Shown one piece after another: positions 28,245 to 36,985 of a stretch of DNA of 36,985 nt. The position numbers were made by a program, and so were the translations under genes. The stretch is taken from positions 1 to 36,985 of the forward strand of contig JAKAAT010000001.1 of NCBI GenBank assembly GCA_021802205.1. Direction: 5' to 3'. Each line of letters begins with the position of its first letter. The first letter of the stretch is position 1. The notes under the pieces are model-generated. The model made no database searches and was not told where the DNA came from. It saw only the letters and a list, made by a program, of their open reading frames with translations. The DNA is from Thermoplasmata archaeon. GTDB lineage: Archaea; Thermoplasmatota; Thermoplasmata; Thermoplasmatales; Thermoplasmataceae.

Positions 28245-28584
28245 AACTAAATCTAATAATCTTTCGGAAATCCTGAGGTATATAGCAGATCGTCTTGAAA
28301 GCGATCCTGCCCTCATTGATAAGATTCATATAGATATAAGGCTCGACGAGAAAAAGAAACCGGCAAAGAGGATAAAAATAACTGAATACGGAAATGATGA
28401 AGAACTATATAAAACCCTTAAAAGTAAAAACATAGCAACCTTAAAATCCTTTATAAGGGATAACAGACTGGGAAGAGATAGTAGTATAGCGAAATTAAAA
28501 ACCAAATCAGAGCTTCTAGATTATATTAAAAAAAGGCTAGAAGAGAGGAACCATAAAGGTGATTCATTTATAGATAGGAAATAA
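28234..28584 (+). CDS. Hypothetical ParA-associated protein (possible SAP/Rho-N-like C-terminal fold)
   Basis: Start overlaps the parA 3' end by 11 nt; C-terminal helical basic segment NIATLKSFIRDNRLGRDSSIAKLKTKSELLDYIKKRLEE. Confidence 0.6.
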   Translation: MLSKTKSNNLSEILRYIADRLESDPALIDKIHIDIRLDEKKKPAKRIKITEYGNDEELYKTLKSKNIATLKSFIRDNRLGRDSSIAKLKTKSELLDYIKKRLEERNHKGDSFIDRK

Positions 28585-28662
28585 TAACTTCCTGTTTATT
28601 TTACTGGTGAAACAGAATTTTTTATAGTAATAGAAATTATTATATTCTTTACTTGGATAAAT

Positions 28663-29478
28663 ATGAATATGTTTGAATCTTCACGATCATACTTTTTAAA
28701 AACAGACCATATCATTGTACCCATGTTCAAGGGAACAAATTCTAGAAAGGCTCTAAAAATATCATATGATATATCAAAAAATGCAGGGTCTGAAATTACT
28801 GCTATCACAATACGGGAAAAAAAGGAAAATGTTGGTGCATACAGTCGATTGAATCTTGTAGCTTCAGCCTATAATGAGGGAAAAAAGGCGGGTATAAAAG
28901 TTGTTCCAAAGATTCAGACATTTGAGGATATAAAAAAGGGAATAGTAATCGAAACCTCTGGACATTATTACGATCTTTTATTCCTGTCTACAAGAAAAAG
29001 GTCGCTTCTTTCAAGTTCCATATTCGGGAATATAGGTGATTATATACTTAAGAATTCCACAATACCCAGTGCAATACTGAGCTCCAGTGACCTGGATCGA
29101 TCCTATAATAATATACTGATTCCCCTGGCTGAATCAATAAATACCAGAGCTGCTGTATTCTTTGCCATGTTAATAGCAAGAACCTACGGTTCTCATGTAA
29201 CAATTTATGATTTGAGAAAATATGACAGGACACCGACACATGGCTTTAAAATGCTCATGAACAATCCCGGCATGCTCTCTGAAAATAAACTTGACATTAC
29301 CATTATAAAATCCGGTGAACATAGTGGTATCAAGGAAGAAATAGGCAGTTATATCAGAACGGAGAGTCCAGATTGTATAGTTGTGGGGACCAGAAAATCC
29401 CAGAATTATAGAATGACATCAGATATTAAACTTCTCATCAAGGATCCTGACACAGATGCAATTCTTATCAAAAAATAG
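28663..29478 (+). CDS. Universal stress protein (tandem Usp-like domains)
   Basis: HIIVPMFKGTNSRKALKISYDISKNAGSEITAITI and NILIPLAESINTRAAVFFAMLIARTYGSHVTIYDL; C-terminal PDCIVVGTRKSQNYRMTSDIKLLIKDPDTDAILI. Confidence 0.75.
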   Translation: MNMFESSRSYFLKTDHIIVPMFKGTNSRKALKISYDISKNAGSEITAITIREKKENVGAYSRLNLVASAYNEGKKAGIKVVPKIQTFEDIKKGIVIETSGHYYDLLFLSTRKRSLLSSSIFGNIGDYILKNSTIPSAILSSSDLDRSYNNILIPLAESINTRAAVFFAMLIARTYGSHVTIYDLRKYDRTPTHGFKMLMNNPGMLSENKLDITIIKSGEHSGIKEEIGSYIRTESPDCIVVGTRKSQNYRMTSDIKLLIKDPDTDAILIKK

Positions 29479-29516
29479 CTGAACAAATATTTTATAATCG
29501 GTGGCAATCAATTAAA

Positions 29517-30173
29517 ATGAATTATGAAAATGAAAGGAATATTGTTTTAAATGCCTGCAGGGAAATGGTTAAAGGAAATTTAACTGTGGGTTCCTGGGGC
29601 AATATCAGTATTAAATGCCATGATGGGAATATCGCAATTACACCCAGTGGTACAAATTATGAGAAGAGTAAACCGGAAGACATGGTAATAACTGATATAA
29701 ATGGTAGCGTAATCGAAGGAAAACTTGCTCCATCCAGTGAGAGATTGATGCATTATGCCATCTATAAGAAACGGCCGGATGTCAATGCAATAGTACACAC
29801 ACATTCTGTATATTCATCGGTGCTATCTGTAACAGATGATAAAATACCTCCTATAACTGAGGACACTGCAATGATTCTGGGAAACGGTGTTAATGTTTCA
29901 GAATATGCAATTACAGGTACACAGGAACTAGCAGATAAAGTAGTAAAAGGTCTTGATACAAACAATGCAACAATAATGAAAAATCACGGGGCTGTAACCG
30001 TTGGTAGTGATATGGAACGTGCGGTTATAGCAGCCCAGGTTCTGGAAAAATCTGCTCATATTTTCATCCTCGCTAAACTATGTGGGAAGGTTAATGTACT
30101 GCCGGAAAAAGATGTTAAGGAATTGAGAAACATGTCAGAAGGTTATCTTAATCAGTGGAAAAACTGGAAATAA
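29517..30173 (+). CDS. Class II aldolase/adducin family (L-fuculose-phosphate aldolase-like)
   Basis: GSWGNISIKCHDGNIAITPSGTNYE, AIVHTHSVYSSVLSV, MKNHGAVTVGSDMERAV. Confidence 0.9.
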   Translation: MNYENERNIVLNACREMVKGNLTVGSWGNISIKCHDGNIAITPSGTNYEKSKPEDMVITDINGSVIEGKLAPSSERLMHYAIYKKRPDVNAIVHTHSVYSSVLSVTDDKIPPITEDTAMILGNGVNVSEYAITGTQELADKVVKGLDTNNATIMKNHGAVTVGSDMERAVIAAQVLEKSAHIFILAKLCGKVNVLPEKDVKELRNMSEGYLNQWKNWK

Positions 30174-30381
30174 CTATGGTGGTCCATGGAAATTTAACGA
30201 TTCTTGATAGTAATATCCTTAAGAAGAAAACTGTTTATAATATCTCATTATATTTTTAAATAAGGTGAGAAAATTCAACGTTTCAGAATTGTTCTTATTC
30301 AAGATATGTCCGCTAGCTCTGGAATTGTTGCTATAGAGATTCAATAATTATTCATATTAAGAAGTATAACCGGTGGGGATA

Positions 30382-31929
30382 TCATGTCAGTTCCTTTGCC
30401 ATGTATGGCCCTAATCTTTCATATCCATACTTTCTAAAATAATTTCTTACGCCTATACCGCTTATAACAATAATTCTCTTTTTATCGTATTCTTCCAGGG
30501 ATATCTTTTCTGCTTCCTCAAGAAGTTTTTTGCCAAAACCATGATGCTGCCAGTTTTCTGATGATTCCTCACCTATTGGTACGATATTTCCCATTACCTT
30601 TATTTCCCTGATAACTGAGGAACCCATAATTTCCTTCCTGTGTGCAAATTCCGATGGCATTCTCAATCTCAGATATCCTATTATATCTTTTTTGGAATTT
30701 TCATAGGAAAGAAATATTTCATCCCCATCCGCTGCCCTGTAATTTCTTCTTATTAGGGAGTAATCGTTATGGAATGAATCCTTTGTAATACCCACTTCCC
30801 GACTTCTGATTTCCATGGTTTTTATTCCTCTATTTCTCAACTCATTATCAACAAGGTTGTGCAAATCACTTCTTTTAACCCCGGCATCTATAAAATTCAC
30901 AGGGATATCTCTCTGCATTCTCATAACTCTGACCCATGGTGGCATATTTTTCATGAAATATGTTGCCATCTGTACAACTTTTTGAGTGTCATACGGCATG
31001 TACTTTCCTGCTTTCCAGTACATATACAGTGCTGTATTTTTAACAACCAGTGTGGGATATATTTTGAGCATATCTGGTCTGAATCTATCATCATTCATCG
31101 CCATATCAAAGCTTTTTATATCTTCTTTATAGGAAGAACCGTACATACCTGGCATTAAATGATAGAGCATTTTAAATCCTGCGTCTCTTGCCATTTGTGT
31201 GGACCTGACTATTTCTTCAATTCCGTGGCCCCTTCTGTTAAGACGCAATATTGCATCGTTTAGTACCTGTATGCCCAGCTCAACCTTTGTTGTGCCGTAT
31301 GAAAGGGCTTCATCTATTTCTCTCTCATTGAACCAGTCTGGCTTAGTTTCAATGGTCATTCCTATGCATCTTCTTGAGGAAGTTTCGTTTTCCATTATGG
31401 ATTCCTGCAGGCTATTTGACACATTCTTATTCATCCCGTCAAGGCATCCTTTAACAAAGGTTTCCTGATACATCTGGCTTCTTGCGGTGAATGTCCCACC
31501 CATCACAATAAGATCGACCTTGCTTGTATCATGCCCAATCGTTTCCAGCTGCTTTAATCTATTGAATGTAATATTATAAGAATCGTAATAGTTATTTTTA
31601 CCCCTGAGGGCAGATGGTTCGTAGCCTGTATACGATTGTGGAGAATTTGAATCAATACCTCCCGGGCAGAATATACATTTCCCGTGAGGGCATGCCTCCG
31701 GTGAGGTCATAGCCGCTACCACGGCAACGCCTGAAACCGTCCTGGTAGGCTTTTTTCGCAGGAGCTGGACAAATTTTCTGTTATTACCATAATTGAGTAT
31801 TTCCACATCACTTGGTACCACATCAAGATTAAATTTTTTTGATAATAATAACTTCTCTTTCTGAAGTTGTTCCTTGGTTTTGATATTGCCCTTAACTATT
31901 TCTGAGGTGATTTCCTCGTAAAAATCCAT
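30382..31929 (-). CDS. elp3: Archaeal Elp3 (radical SAM/GNAT tRNA uridine-34 modification enzyme)
   Basis: ACPHGKCIFCPGGIDSNSPQSYTGYEPSALRG, MGGTFTARSQMYQETFVKGCLDGMN, GVQ-type ELGIQVLNDAILRLNRRGH, C-terminal GNAT HHGFGKKLLEEAEKI. Confidence 0.95.
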   Translation of the reverse strand: MDFYEEITSEIVKGNIKTKEQLQKEKLLLSKKFNLDVVPSDVEILNYGNNRKFVQLLRKKPTRTVSGVAVVAAMTSPEACPHGKCIFCPGGIDSNSPQSYTGYEPSALRGKNNYYDSYNITFNRLKQLETIGHDTSKVDLIVMGGTFTARSQMYQETFVKGCLDGMNKNVSNSLQESIMENETSSRRCIGMTIETKPDWFNEREIDEALSYGTTKVELGIQVLNDAILRLNRRGHGIEEIVRSTQMARDAGFKMLYHLMPGMYGSSYKEDIKSFDMAMNDDRFRPDMLKIYPTLVVKNTALYMYWKAGKYMPYDTQKVVQMATYFMKNMPPWVRVMRMQRDIPVNFIDAGVKRSDLHNLVDNELRNRGIKTMEIRSREVGITKDSFHNDYSLIRRNYRAADGDEIFLSYENSKKDIIGYLRLRMPSEFAHRKEIMGSSVIREIKVMGNIVPIGEESSENWQHHGFGKKLLEEAEKISLEEYDKKRIIVISGIGVRNYFRKYGYERLGPYMAKELT

Positions 31930-31950
31930 CTAAATCATTATTGTTTATAA

Positions 31951-32634
31951 TTATAAATTCTTATTCATTCCGTTTTCATCATCATTTTTGTGTTCCTCCA
32001 TATATTTCTTGCGTCCAATTGCTCTGATAACGAAAGAAAAAACTATAACCACTATTAGAATGACAAAATCATATAATGAAGGTATACCAAGATAACCGGA
32101 TGCCAAAATCAGTATTATTGCAATAAGAAATACAACATTGGAAAGTATAGCATATATACGTGGCATCCTGTACATATTTCTCCTCTGTTCAGCTGCCGTT
32201 CCCTGTCCACCTGGATTTCCATATGCAGTTCTTATATATGGAGACATCACACTCATATACACAATTACTGGAATCTCATCATTCATAAAATCATATACAC
32301 CTGTAAGTGAACCTGGTCCAAAGGTCAGTGTTCCTATTTTTGAATCGTCAGATTTAATGTCCATTTTCCTTGTATCCCCATCCTGATATGGTCTACTCAG
32401 TGAATAATTTCGTCCATTGTAATTCATTGCAAGATTCCTTGAAATAGTTCCCATTTCCATGGAACCCTGACTAACCTTATAACCACCAGGTGCTTTATCA
32501 ATGTAAATACTTTGCAGACCAGAAACATTTGAAATTTCTATAGATTTTGCACCAAGATTTGACGAATTTGCCTTAACCTCGTAAATTTCTGTATCATCTT
32601 GATATATTTTACCATCCCTGTATGTGTATTCCAC
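31951..32634 (-). CDS. Hypothetical membrane protein (beta-rich soluble domain plus two C-terminal TM helices)
   Basis: Gly/Ser-rich alternating beta-like N-terminal region, then IYAILSNVVFLIAIILILASGYLGI and FVILIVVIVFSFVIRAI. Confidence 0.7.
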   Translation of the reverse strand: MEYTYRDGKIYQDDTEIYEVKANSSNLGAKSIEISNVSGLQSIYIDKAPGGYKVSQGSMEMGTISRNLAMNYNGRNYSLSRPYQDGDTRKMDIKSDDSKIGTLTFGPGSLTGVYDFMNDEIPVIVYMSVMSPYIRTAYGNPGGQGTAAEQRRNMYRMPRIYAILSNVVFLIAIILILASGYLGIPSLYDFVILIVVIVFSFVIRAIGRKKYMEEHKNDDENGMNKNL

Positions 32635-32909
32635 ATTTATCCATTGAAAATTAATATATTATACTTTCTACGATTATAGACTTCCTATTCAGATTGTTTC
32701 AGCACATAAATTATGTCTAAAAATATGAATTCAGGAAGATGGATAAAGATTATAAATGCAGTGATAGGTTCCAAAAAATGTTCAATAAGAAGTAGCATTA
32801 TAATAAGACAAAATAGTTTACACTTTAAATATTTTAAATGCCGTTCTTATACAATTACGATAAAAATGTGACTAGGAGTGATGAACTTTGTATAATTATA
32901 AAGATTGGA

Positions 32910-34613
32910 TTATTTTTTTTCGTTTCTCAGGGCCTTTTTATCTATTTTCCCTACAAGTGTTAATGGTAAACTGTCCCTGAATTCTATAATTTTTGGTATT
33001 TTATAAACGGAAAGCTTTTCCATGCAATATTTCTTTACTTCCTCCTCGGTGAGGCTTATATCTGATGGAACTATGAAGGCCTTCACGGTTTCACCCCTGT
33101 GCGCATGGGGAATTCCTATGACAGCACATTCTGAGACTTTAGGATTTTCATATAAGACCTCTTCTATCTCTCTTGGATATATGTTATAACCTCCCGCTAT
33201 GATAAGGTCTTTCTTTCTATCAACTATATAGAAATAACCATCATTATCCATTTTGGCAATATCACCTGTATGAAGCCACCCGTCTGTAAGAGTTGATTTA
33301 TTCTCTTCAGGCCTGTTCCAGTACCCCATCATAACCTGGGGCCCTTTTATGAGCAATTCCCCTTCTTTTCCAGGTGGAAGCTCTGTAACACCATCATTCA
33401 CATCGACTATTTTTTCATAGGTATCAGGAAGTGGTAAACCTATTGATCCCTGCCTTCTTTTACTCTTATACTCTGATTGTAGAGGAGATATATTTGTAAC
33501 CGGAGAGCATTCACTTAATCCATAGCCTTCAACAAGTGTGCCGCCTGTTATATCCTCGAATTTCTTCTGAATTTCCTGGGGTAGCGGCATAGCGCCTGAA
33601 ATGCAGAGTTTAATATTATCTATACCGTATTTTTCAACTCTGGGATAATTAATAATGCCATGGTACATGGTAGGTATTCCTGGAAATGCTGTGGGCTTCT
33701 TTTTTCTAATTGTATTCAGTATCATTTTCTGATTTCTTGGATCCGGAATGATAATAAGTTCTGAACCCTGTAACAATGGTGTCAGCATAGCCGTCATCAT
33801 GCCGTATACATGGAAATATGGGATAGATGCAAGATAGGATATTTTCTCTTTAAAATCTTCAGGGAACCATTCTATAAGCTGGTTTGCATTGGCAAGCAAA
33901 TTTCTGTGGGTGAGAGTGGCTGCCTTTGGGACCCCTGTTGTTCCGCCTGTATACTGTAGGAGCGCAGCACTACTGGAAGGGTCGATTTTGGCATTCTCCG
34001 CAGTCGTGCCGGGAATTCCATGCTTATATCTGATAATTCCACTTTCTTGCTGTATTTTTATATTATTTTCTTTATCTACCAGTTTAAACAGAAAGGCTTT
34101 ACCTGGTGAAAGATAATCATCTACTCCAACGATTATAATGTTGTCCAGAAGCTTGGCCTTCAAAGGCATAACTTTCTTCAGGGAACTGGCCATTATAACA
34201 ATATTTCTTGACCCGGAATCTTTGAGTTCATATTCTATTTCCGTGGTAGTATAAAGCGGATTCATCTGTACAACGGTAATCCCAAGTTTCGCTGCTGCCA
34301 TGAAAAATACAACGTACTGGGGTAAGTTTGGAAGCATGAGTGTTAAACGGTCATCCTGATGAATGCCGGTATTATTTAAAAATGCTGATGCCTGTTCAAT
34401 TTCATTTTTCAGATTTCCATAACTGATTTTAGTTCCGATAAAATCTATGGCAATATTATCACGGTACCTTTCTGCAGACAGTCTAAAGGCCTCGTATATA
34501 CTAATATTAGGTATATTTATGTGCCTTCTAGTTTCAGATGGATAAGATTTCTCAACTAATTTATCAAATTCTTCTTCATTGTTTGAATATTCCACATTGC
34601 CATCTCCATTCAA
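32910..34613 (-). CDS. Long-chain acyl-CoA synthetase (ANL superfamily)
   Basis: LLQYTGGTTGVPKAATLTHRNL, EGYGLSECSPVTN, LHTGDIAKMDNDGYFYIVDRKKDLIIAGGYNIYPREIEEVL, LTLVGKIDKKAL. Confidence 0.94.
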   Translation of the reverse strand: MNGDGNVEYSNNEEEFDKLVEKSYPSETRRHINIPNISIYEAFRLSAERYRDNIAIDFIGTKISYGNLKNEIEQASAFLNNTGIHQDDRLTLMLPNLPQYVVFFMAAAKLGITVVQMNPLYTTTEIEYELKDSGSRNIVIMASSLKKVMPLKAKLLDNIIIVGVDDYLSPGKAFLFKLVDKENNIKIQQESGIIRYKHGIPGTTAENAKIDPSSSAALLQYTGGTTGVPKAATLTHRNLLANANQLIEWFPEDFKEKISYLASIPYFHVYGMMTAMLTPLLQGSELIIIPDPRNQKMILNTIRKKKPTAFPGIPTMYHGIINYPRVEKYGIDNIKLCISGAMPLPQEIQKKFEDITGGTLVEGYGLSECSPVTNISPLQSEYKSKRRQGSIGLPLPDTYEKIVDVNDGVTELPPGKEGELLIKGPQVMMGYWNRPEENKSTLTDGWLHTGDIAKMDNDGYFYIVDRKKDLIIAGGYNIYPREIEEVLYENPKVSECAVIGIPHAHRGETVKAFIVPSDISLTEEEVKKYCMEKLSVYKIPKIIEFRDSLPLTLVGKIDKKALRNEKK

Positions 34614-34814
34614 TTCATGAAATTATATTTCCTTTATCGAATATGAATTATAAACTTAATAAGTTATCTGTAGGTACGAAAATTCATTGTTAATACCGAG
34701 GTGGATACATGATTTTAATTTAAAGAGATATGTTCAACTTCATATATAGTGGCTTAGTTCCGTGATTAACCTATAGTGTCTCCAGCATGACAGAATTAAG
34801 CCAATAGAAAATTA

Positions 34815-35699
34815 TTACCATTTCATACCGGTTATTTTTTCATACATTTGCACGTAAAGATCTGAAACTGTTTTAATCATATTTTCAGGTAGGGGCCCTA
34901 TATCCGGCTCTTTTGTATGTTTCTCCCTTGCATCAAATAATTTTTTATGATAACCGGATTCACGGTAATACTGTCTTACCATTTCTTTGCTCAGTTCATT
35001 TATCTGGCCATTATCGTAATCGTTTTTATCCCAGAACCTATCCTCGTCCAGCGTACCAAATGTATCTATAATAACAGGTTTTCTATCCATGCCCAGGGCA
35101 AACTCCTTTTTCCCATCGGCATGTAAAAGCCCTCTGGATTCTACTGAACTATTTATCCTTCTGTCTATTCTGTAAATTATTTCTCTTATGTCATAAAGCT
35201 CACTGAGACTCAGTCCTGAAATTTCCAGTGCTTCTCCAGTATTCAAGTACCTGTCAAATTTTTCAAACTTGGTAGAAACCTCGAAGAAAGGGTCAGGTAA
35301 TTTTTCTCCGTATTCAGGCATGTTCTTGAATCCGATAGAATGATAATCAATTTCCCCCGATTTTATTCTATCAAACAGGGAGCCTGCAAGGTAATAGCGT
35401 GTAATGAATTCCAGGGGAACCATGAAATTTGAAAAAAACGGGTATCCGTGGTCGAGCTGCCGGTATTTTTTTACCCTCATTTCTGAATCTGATATCAACT
35501 CTATCATGTCGGTATCAATACCTATCGATGTTGCCACCCCGTACCAATAATTAGAGGTTCTGCAGAGTGATTCTCCCTTATGCGGGATGGCCGACGGAAT
35601 AATTTTGTCAAACACAGAAATTCTGTCAGAAAATTTGAATATCAGACTATCGCCATCGTCATAAACATCCTTAACCTTGCCTTTTCGTAACAGCTCCAT
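34815..35699 (-). CDS. purC: Phosphoribosylaminoimidazole-succinocarboxamide synthase
   Basis: ELLRKGKVKDVYDDGDSLIFKFSDRISVFDKIIPSAIPHKGESLCRTSNYWY; GLLHADGKKEFALG; VIIDTFGTLDEDRFWD. Confidence 0.95.
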   Translation of the reverse strand: MELLRKGKVKDVYDDGDSLIFKFSDRISVFDKIIPSAIPHKGESLCRTSNYWYGVATSIGIDTDMIELISDSEMRVKKYRQLDHGYPFFSNFMVPLEFITRYYLAGSLFDRIKSGEIDYHSIGFKNMPEYGEKLPDPFFEVSTKFEKFDRYLNTGEALEISGLSLSELYDIREIIYRIDRRINSSVESRGLLHADGKKEFALGMDRKPVIIDTFGTLDEDRFWDKNDYDNGQINELSKEMVRQYYRESGYHKKLFDAREKHTKEPDIGPLPENMIKTVSDLYVQMYEKITGMKW

Positions 35700-35797
35700 A
35701 CCTGTAAATAGTTAATACGGATATAATTTTATCCAATTAATTCAAATATAACACCGGTTTTCTTTCAATACTGGTGTCCGGAAGAGTGTTCGAAAAC

Positions 35798-35890
35798 TCA
35801 TCTATTCTCCTTTCCACTGAACATGGATAATACAAGTGCCCCAGATATTATGATAAAGCACATTATGAACGCAGGACGAATATCAATCAT
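35798..35890 (-). CDS. Candidate 30-aa single-TM microprotein
   Basis: MIDIRPAFIMCFIIISGALVLSMFSGKENR*: one hydrophobic helix with basic C-terminus, in the purC upstream gap; below the ORF track cutoff. Confidence 0.35.
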   Translation of the reverse strand: MIDIRPAFIMCFIIISGALVLSMFSGKENR

Positions 35891-35983
35891 AGATTATTTA
35901 ATAATTATTTAGTACTGAGGTTTTTCACTTCATGGCAAGGGTAAATATCTAAAATATTATTTATGAAAGTCCAATAACCTAGT

Positions 35984-36595
35984 ATGTTGCTTTATTTTGT
36001 TAGGCATGGTGAGACATACAATAATATTGAAGCCGTATTCCCATTGAATAACACAGAACTTACAGAAAAGGGGAAAAAAGAAGCACTTGACACCGGGAGA
36101 TATCTGAAAAGAGTCAAATTCGATGCAATTTTCAGTAGTCCCATATCACGAGTGCAGGATACGCTGAAAATAATGGGCTTCGATAAATATGCAACCGATC
36201 CATTACTTAAGGATGTGGAGACTGGTGACCTGGCTGGAAGAAAGATTACTGAGGTAACGGCTAAAGACCCAGAATGGTATGCAACATTTCAGGATGGAGT
36301 AGAGAACAGATACAATGTGGAAAAATTTTCCAGTGTAAAGAGAAGAGTAGTTGAATTTACCTCCTCCATAGAGGCTAATAATTATAAAAACGTGTTAATA
36401 GCAACACATCTTGAACCCATAAGGGCAATGTTTTCAATTGCAACACTTACAGAAGGATTACCGCTGACTAAACTGGAAATCGGCAATTGTTCAATATCAA
36501 TTTTCTCGCTTAATGATAAAAGGATAGAACTAAAAGGCTTTAACTGGTATCCCCTTGAAAATTATAAGGATTCAAAGAATAAATCATTTAATTGA
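35984..36595 (+). CDS. Histidine phosphatase superfamily (phosphoglycerate mutase-like)
   Basis: LLYFVRHGETYNNIE, FDAIFSSPISRVQDTL, NVLIATHLEPIRAM. Confidence 0.92.
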   Translation: MLLYFVRHGETYNNIEAVFPLNNTELTEKGKKEALDTGRYLKRVKFDAIFSSPISRVQDTLKIMGFDKYATDPLLKDVETGDLAGRKITEVTAKDPEWYATFQDGVENRYNVEKFSSVKRRVVEFTSSIEANNYKNVLIATHLEPIRAMFSIATLTEGLPLTKLEIGNCSISIFSLNDKRIELKGFNWYPLENYKDSKNKSFN

Positions 36596-36611
36596 TTTAT
36601 TCTTTGCAGAA

Positions 36612-36985
36612 TCACAATAAATGGAATTTCCGGTAAATATCAGCGTATTTTGAATAATCATCTGGAAAGACAGTTACTGTTGTTTCATATCTTTCTGATA
36701 CGTTCAATGAGCCTATATAATTAGCACCCGACGAAGGGCCGACAAAATAAATTATATTTCTCCTGGAGTTCCTTAACGCCCCTGTATGCATCGTCCTGTG
36801 ATATCGTGACAACTTCATCTATATAATCTTCATATTCTTCTATGAGAGAGTTATAATCTGATAGGAACGGATTACGCAGACCGGTTATCTGAGAGCCATT
36901 CTCGGGAATTATCCCCGTTACTCTTATATTGCCACGACCCTTGAAGAATCTCGATAATCCTGTTATGGTTCCTCCTGTGCCTATG
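36612..36985 (-). pseudogene. PLP-dependent cysteine synthase-like gene, 3' part, with an apparent frameshift
   Basis: Minus strand upstream frame: IGTGGTITGLSRFFKGRGNIRVTGIIPENGSQITG...DEVVTISQDDAYRGVKELQEKYNLF, then stop in that frame. Shifted frame continues FVGPSSGANYIGSLNVSERYETTVTVFPDDYSKYADIYRKFHLL*. Frames join at TTTT (36744-36747). Confidence 0.75.

Noticed and set aside
20463-28584. VapBC plus ParA as evidence of an integrated plasmid
   Set aside because: They are separated by housekeeping genes (hel308, trm5-like, uppS, tiaS) with no integrase, attachment-site repeats or replication initiator seen.
30174-30381. Possible ncRNA in the gap before elp3 (repeated GAATTGTT ... ATTCAA)
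   Set aside because: Only weak direct repeats, no stable fold or C/D-box pattern by eye; needs RNA-seq.
32713-32871. 52-aa plus-strand ORF MSKNMNSGRWIKIINAVIGSKKCSIRSS...
   Set aside because: The start looks gene-like, but the rest has no coherent composition and no promoter or SD was evident; perhaps a decayed gene, not supportable.
1-36985. tRNA genes, rRNA genes, CRISPR arrays, IS elements
   Set aside because: Looked for T-loop motifs, regularly spaced repeats and transposase-like ORFs; none was convincing.

Overview
The window is AT-rich archaeal chromosome. The gene content (thermopsin, TiaS, archaeal Elp3, Hel308, lineage-typical small proteins) and the leaderless TATA promoters suggest a Thermoplasmatales-type acidophile, but that assignment is inference. 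The left third is a catabolic/transport island: enoyl-CoA hydratase, an HpaB/4-HBD-superfamily protein without Fe-S ligands, two acyl-CoA ligases, an AidB-like acyl-CoA dehydrogenase, two MFS transporters and two MBL-fold proteins. A partial thermopsin, absent from the ORF track, sits at the left edge. The centre has an orphan D12-class adenine methylase and a DUF72 protein. Next to them is the strongest candidate for an undescribed system: a compact three-gene type IV secretion-like cassette at 15290-18517. It consists of a 2-TM pilin-like protein, a polytopic VirB6/CedA-like protein and a PrgI/VirB3-VirB4-like ATPase. The track truncates the ATPase N-terminus, which appears to start at a non-canonical ATT behind a good Shine-Dalgarno. 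No relaxase or coupling protein is visible, so the cassette resembles a domesticated Ced/Ted-type DNA transport apparatus. The right half holds a VapBC module with an adjacent perfect 13-bp hairpin, a hel308/trm5-like/uppS/tiaS/kinase cluster, a ParA with an overlapping non-ParB partner, Usp, class II aldolase, elp3, a third acyl-CoA ligase, purC, a phosphatase, and a frameshifted cysteine-synthase-like gene at the right edge. I saw no tRNA, rRNA or CRISPR array. All calls come from reading the sequence; no searches were run.
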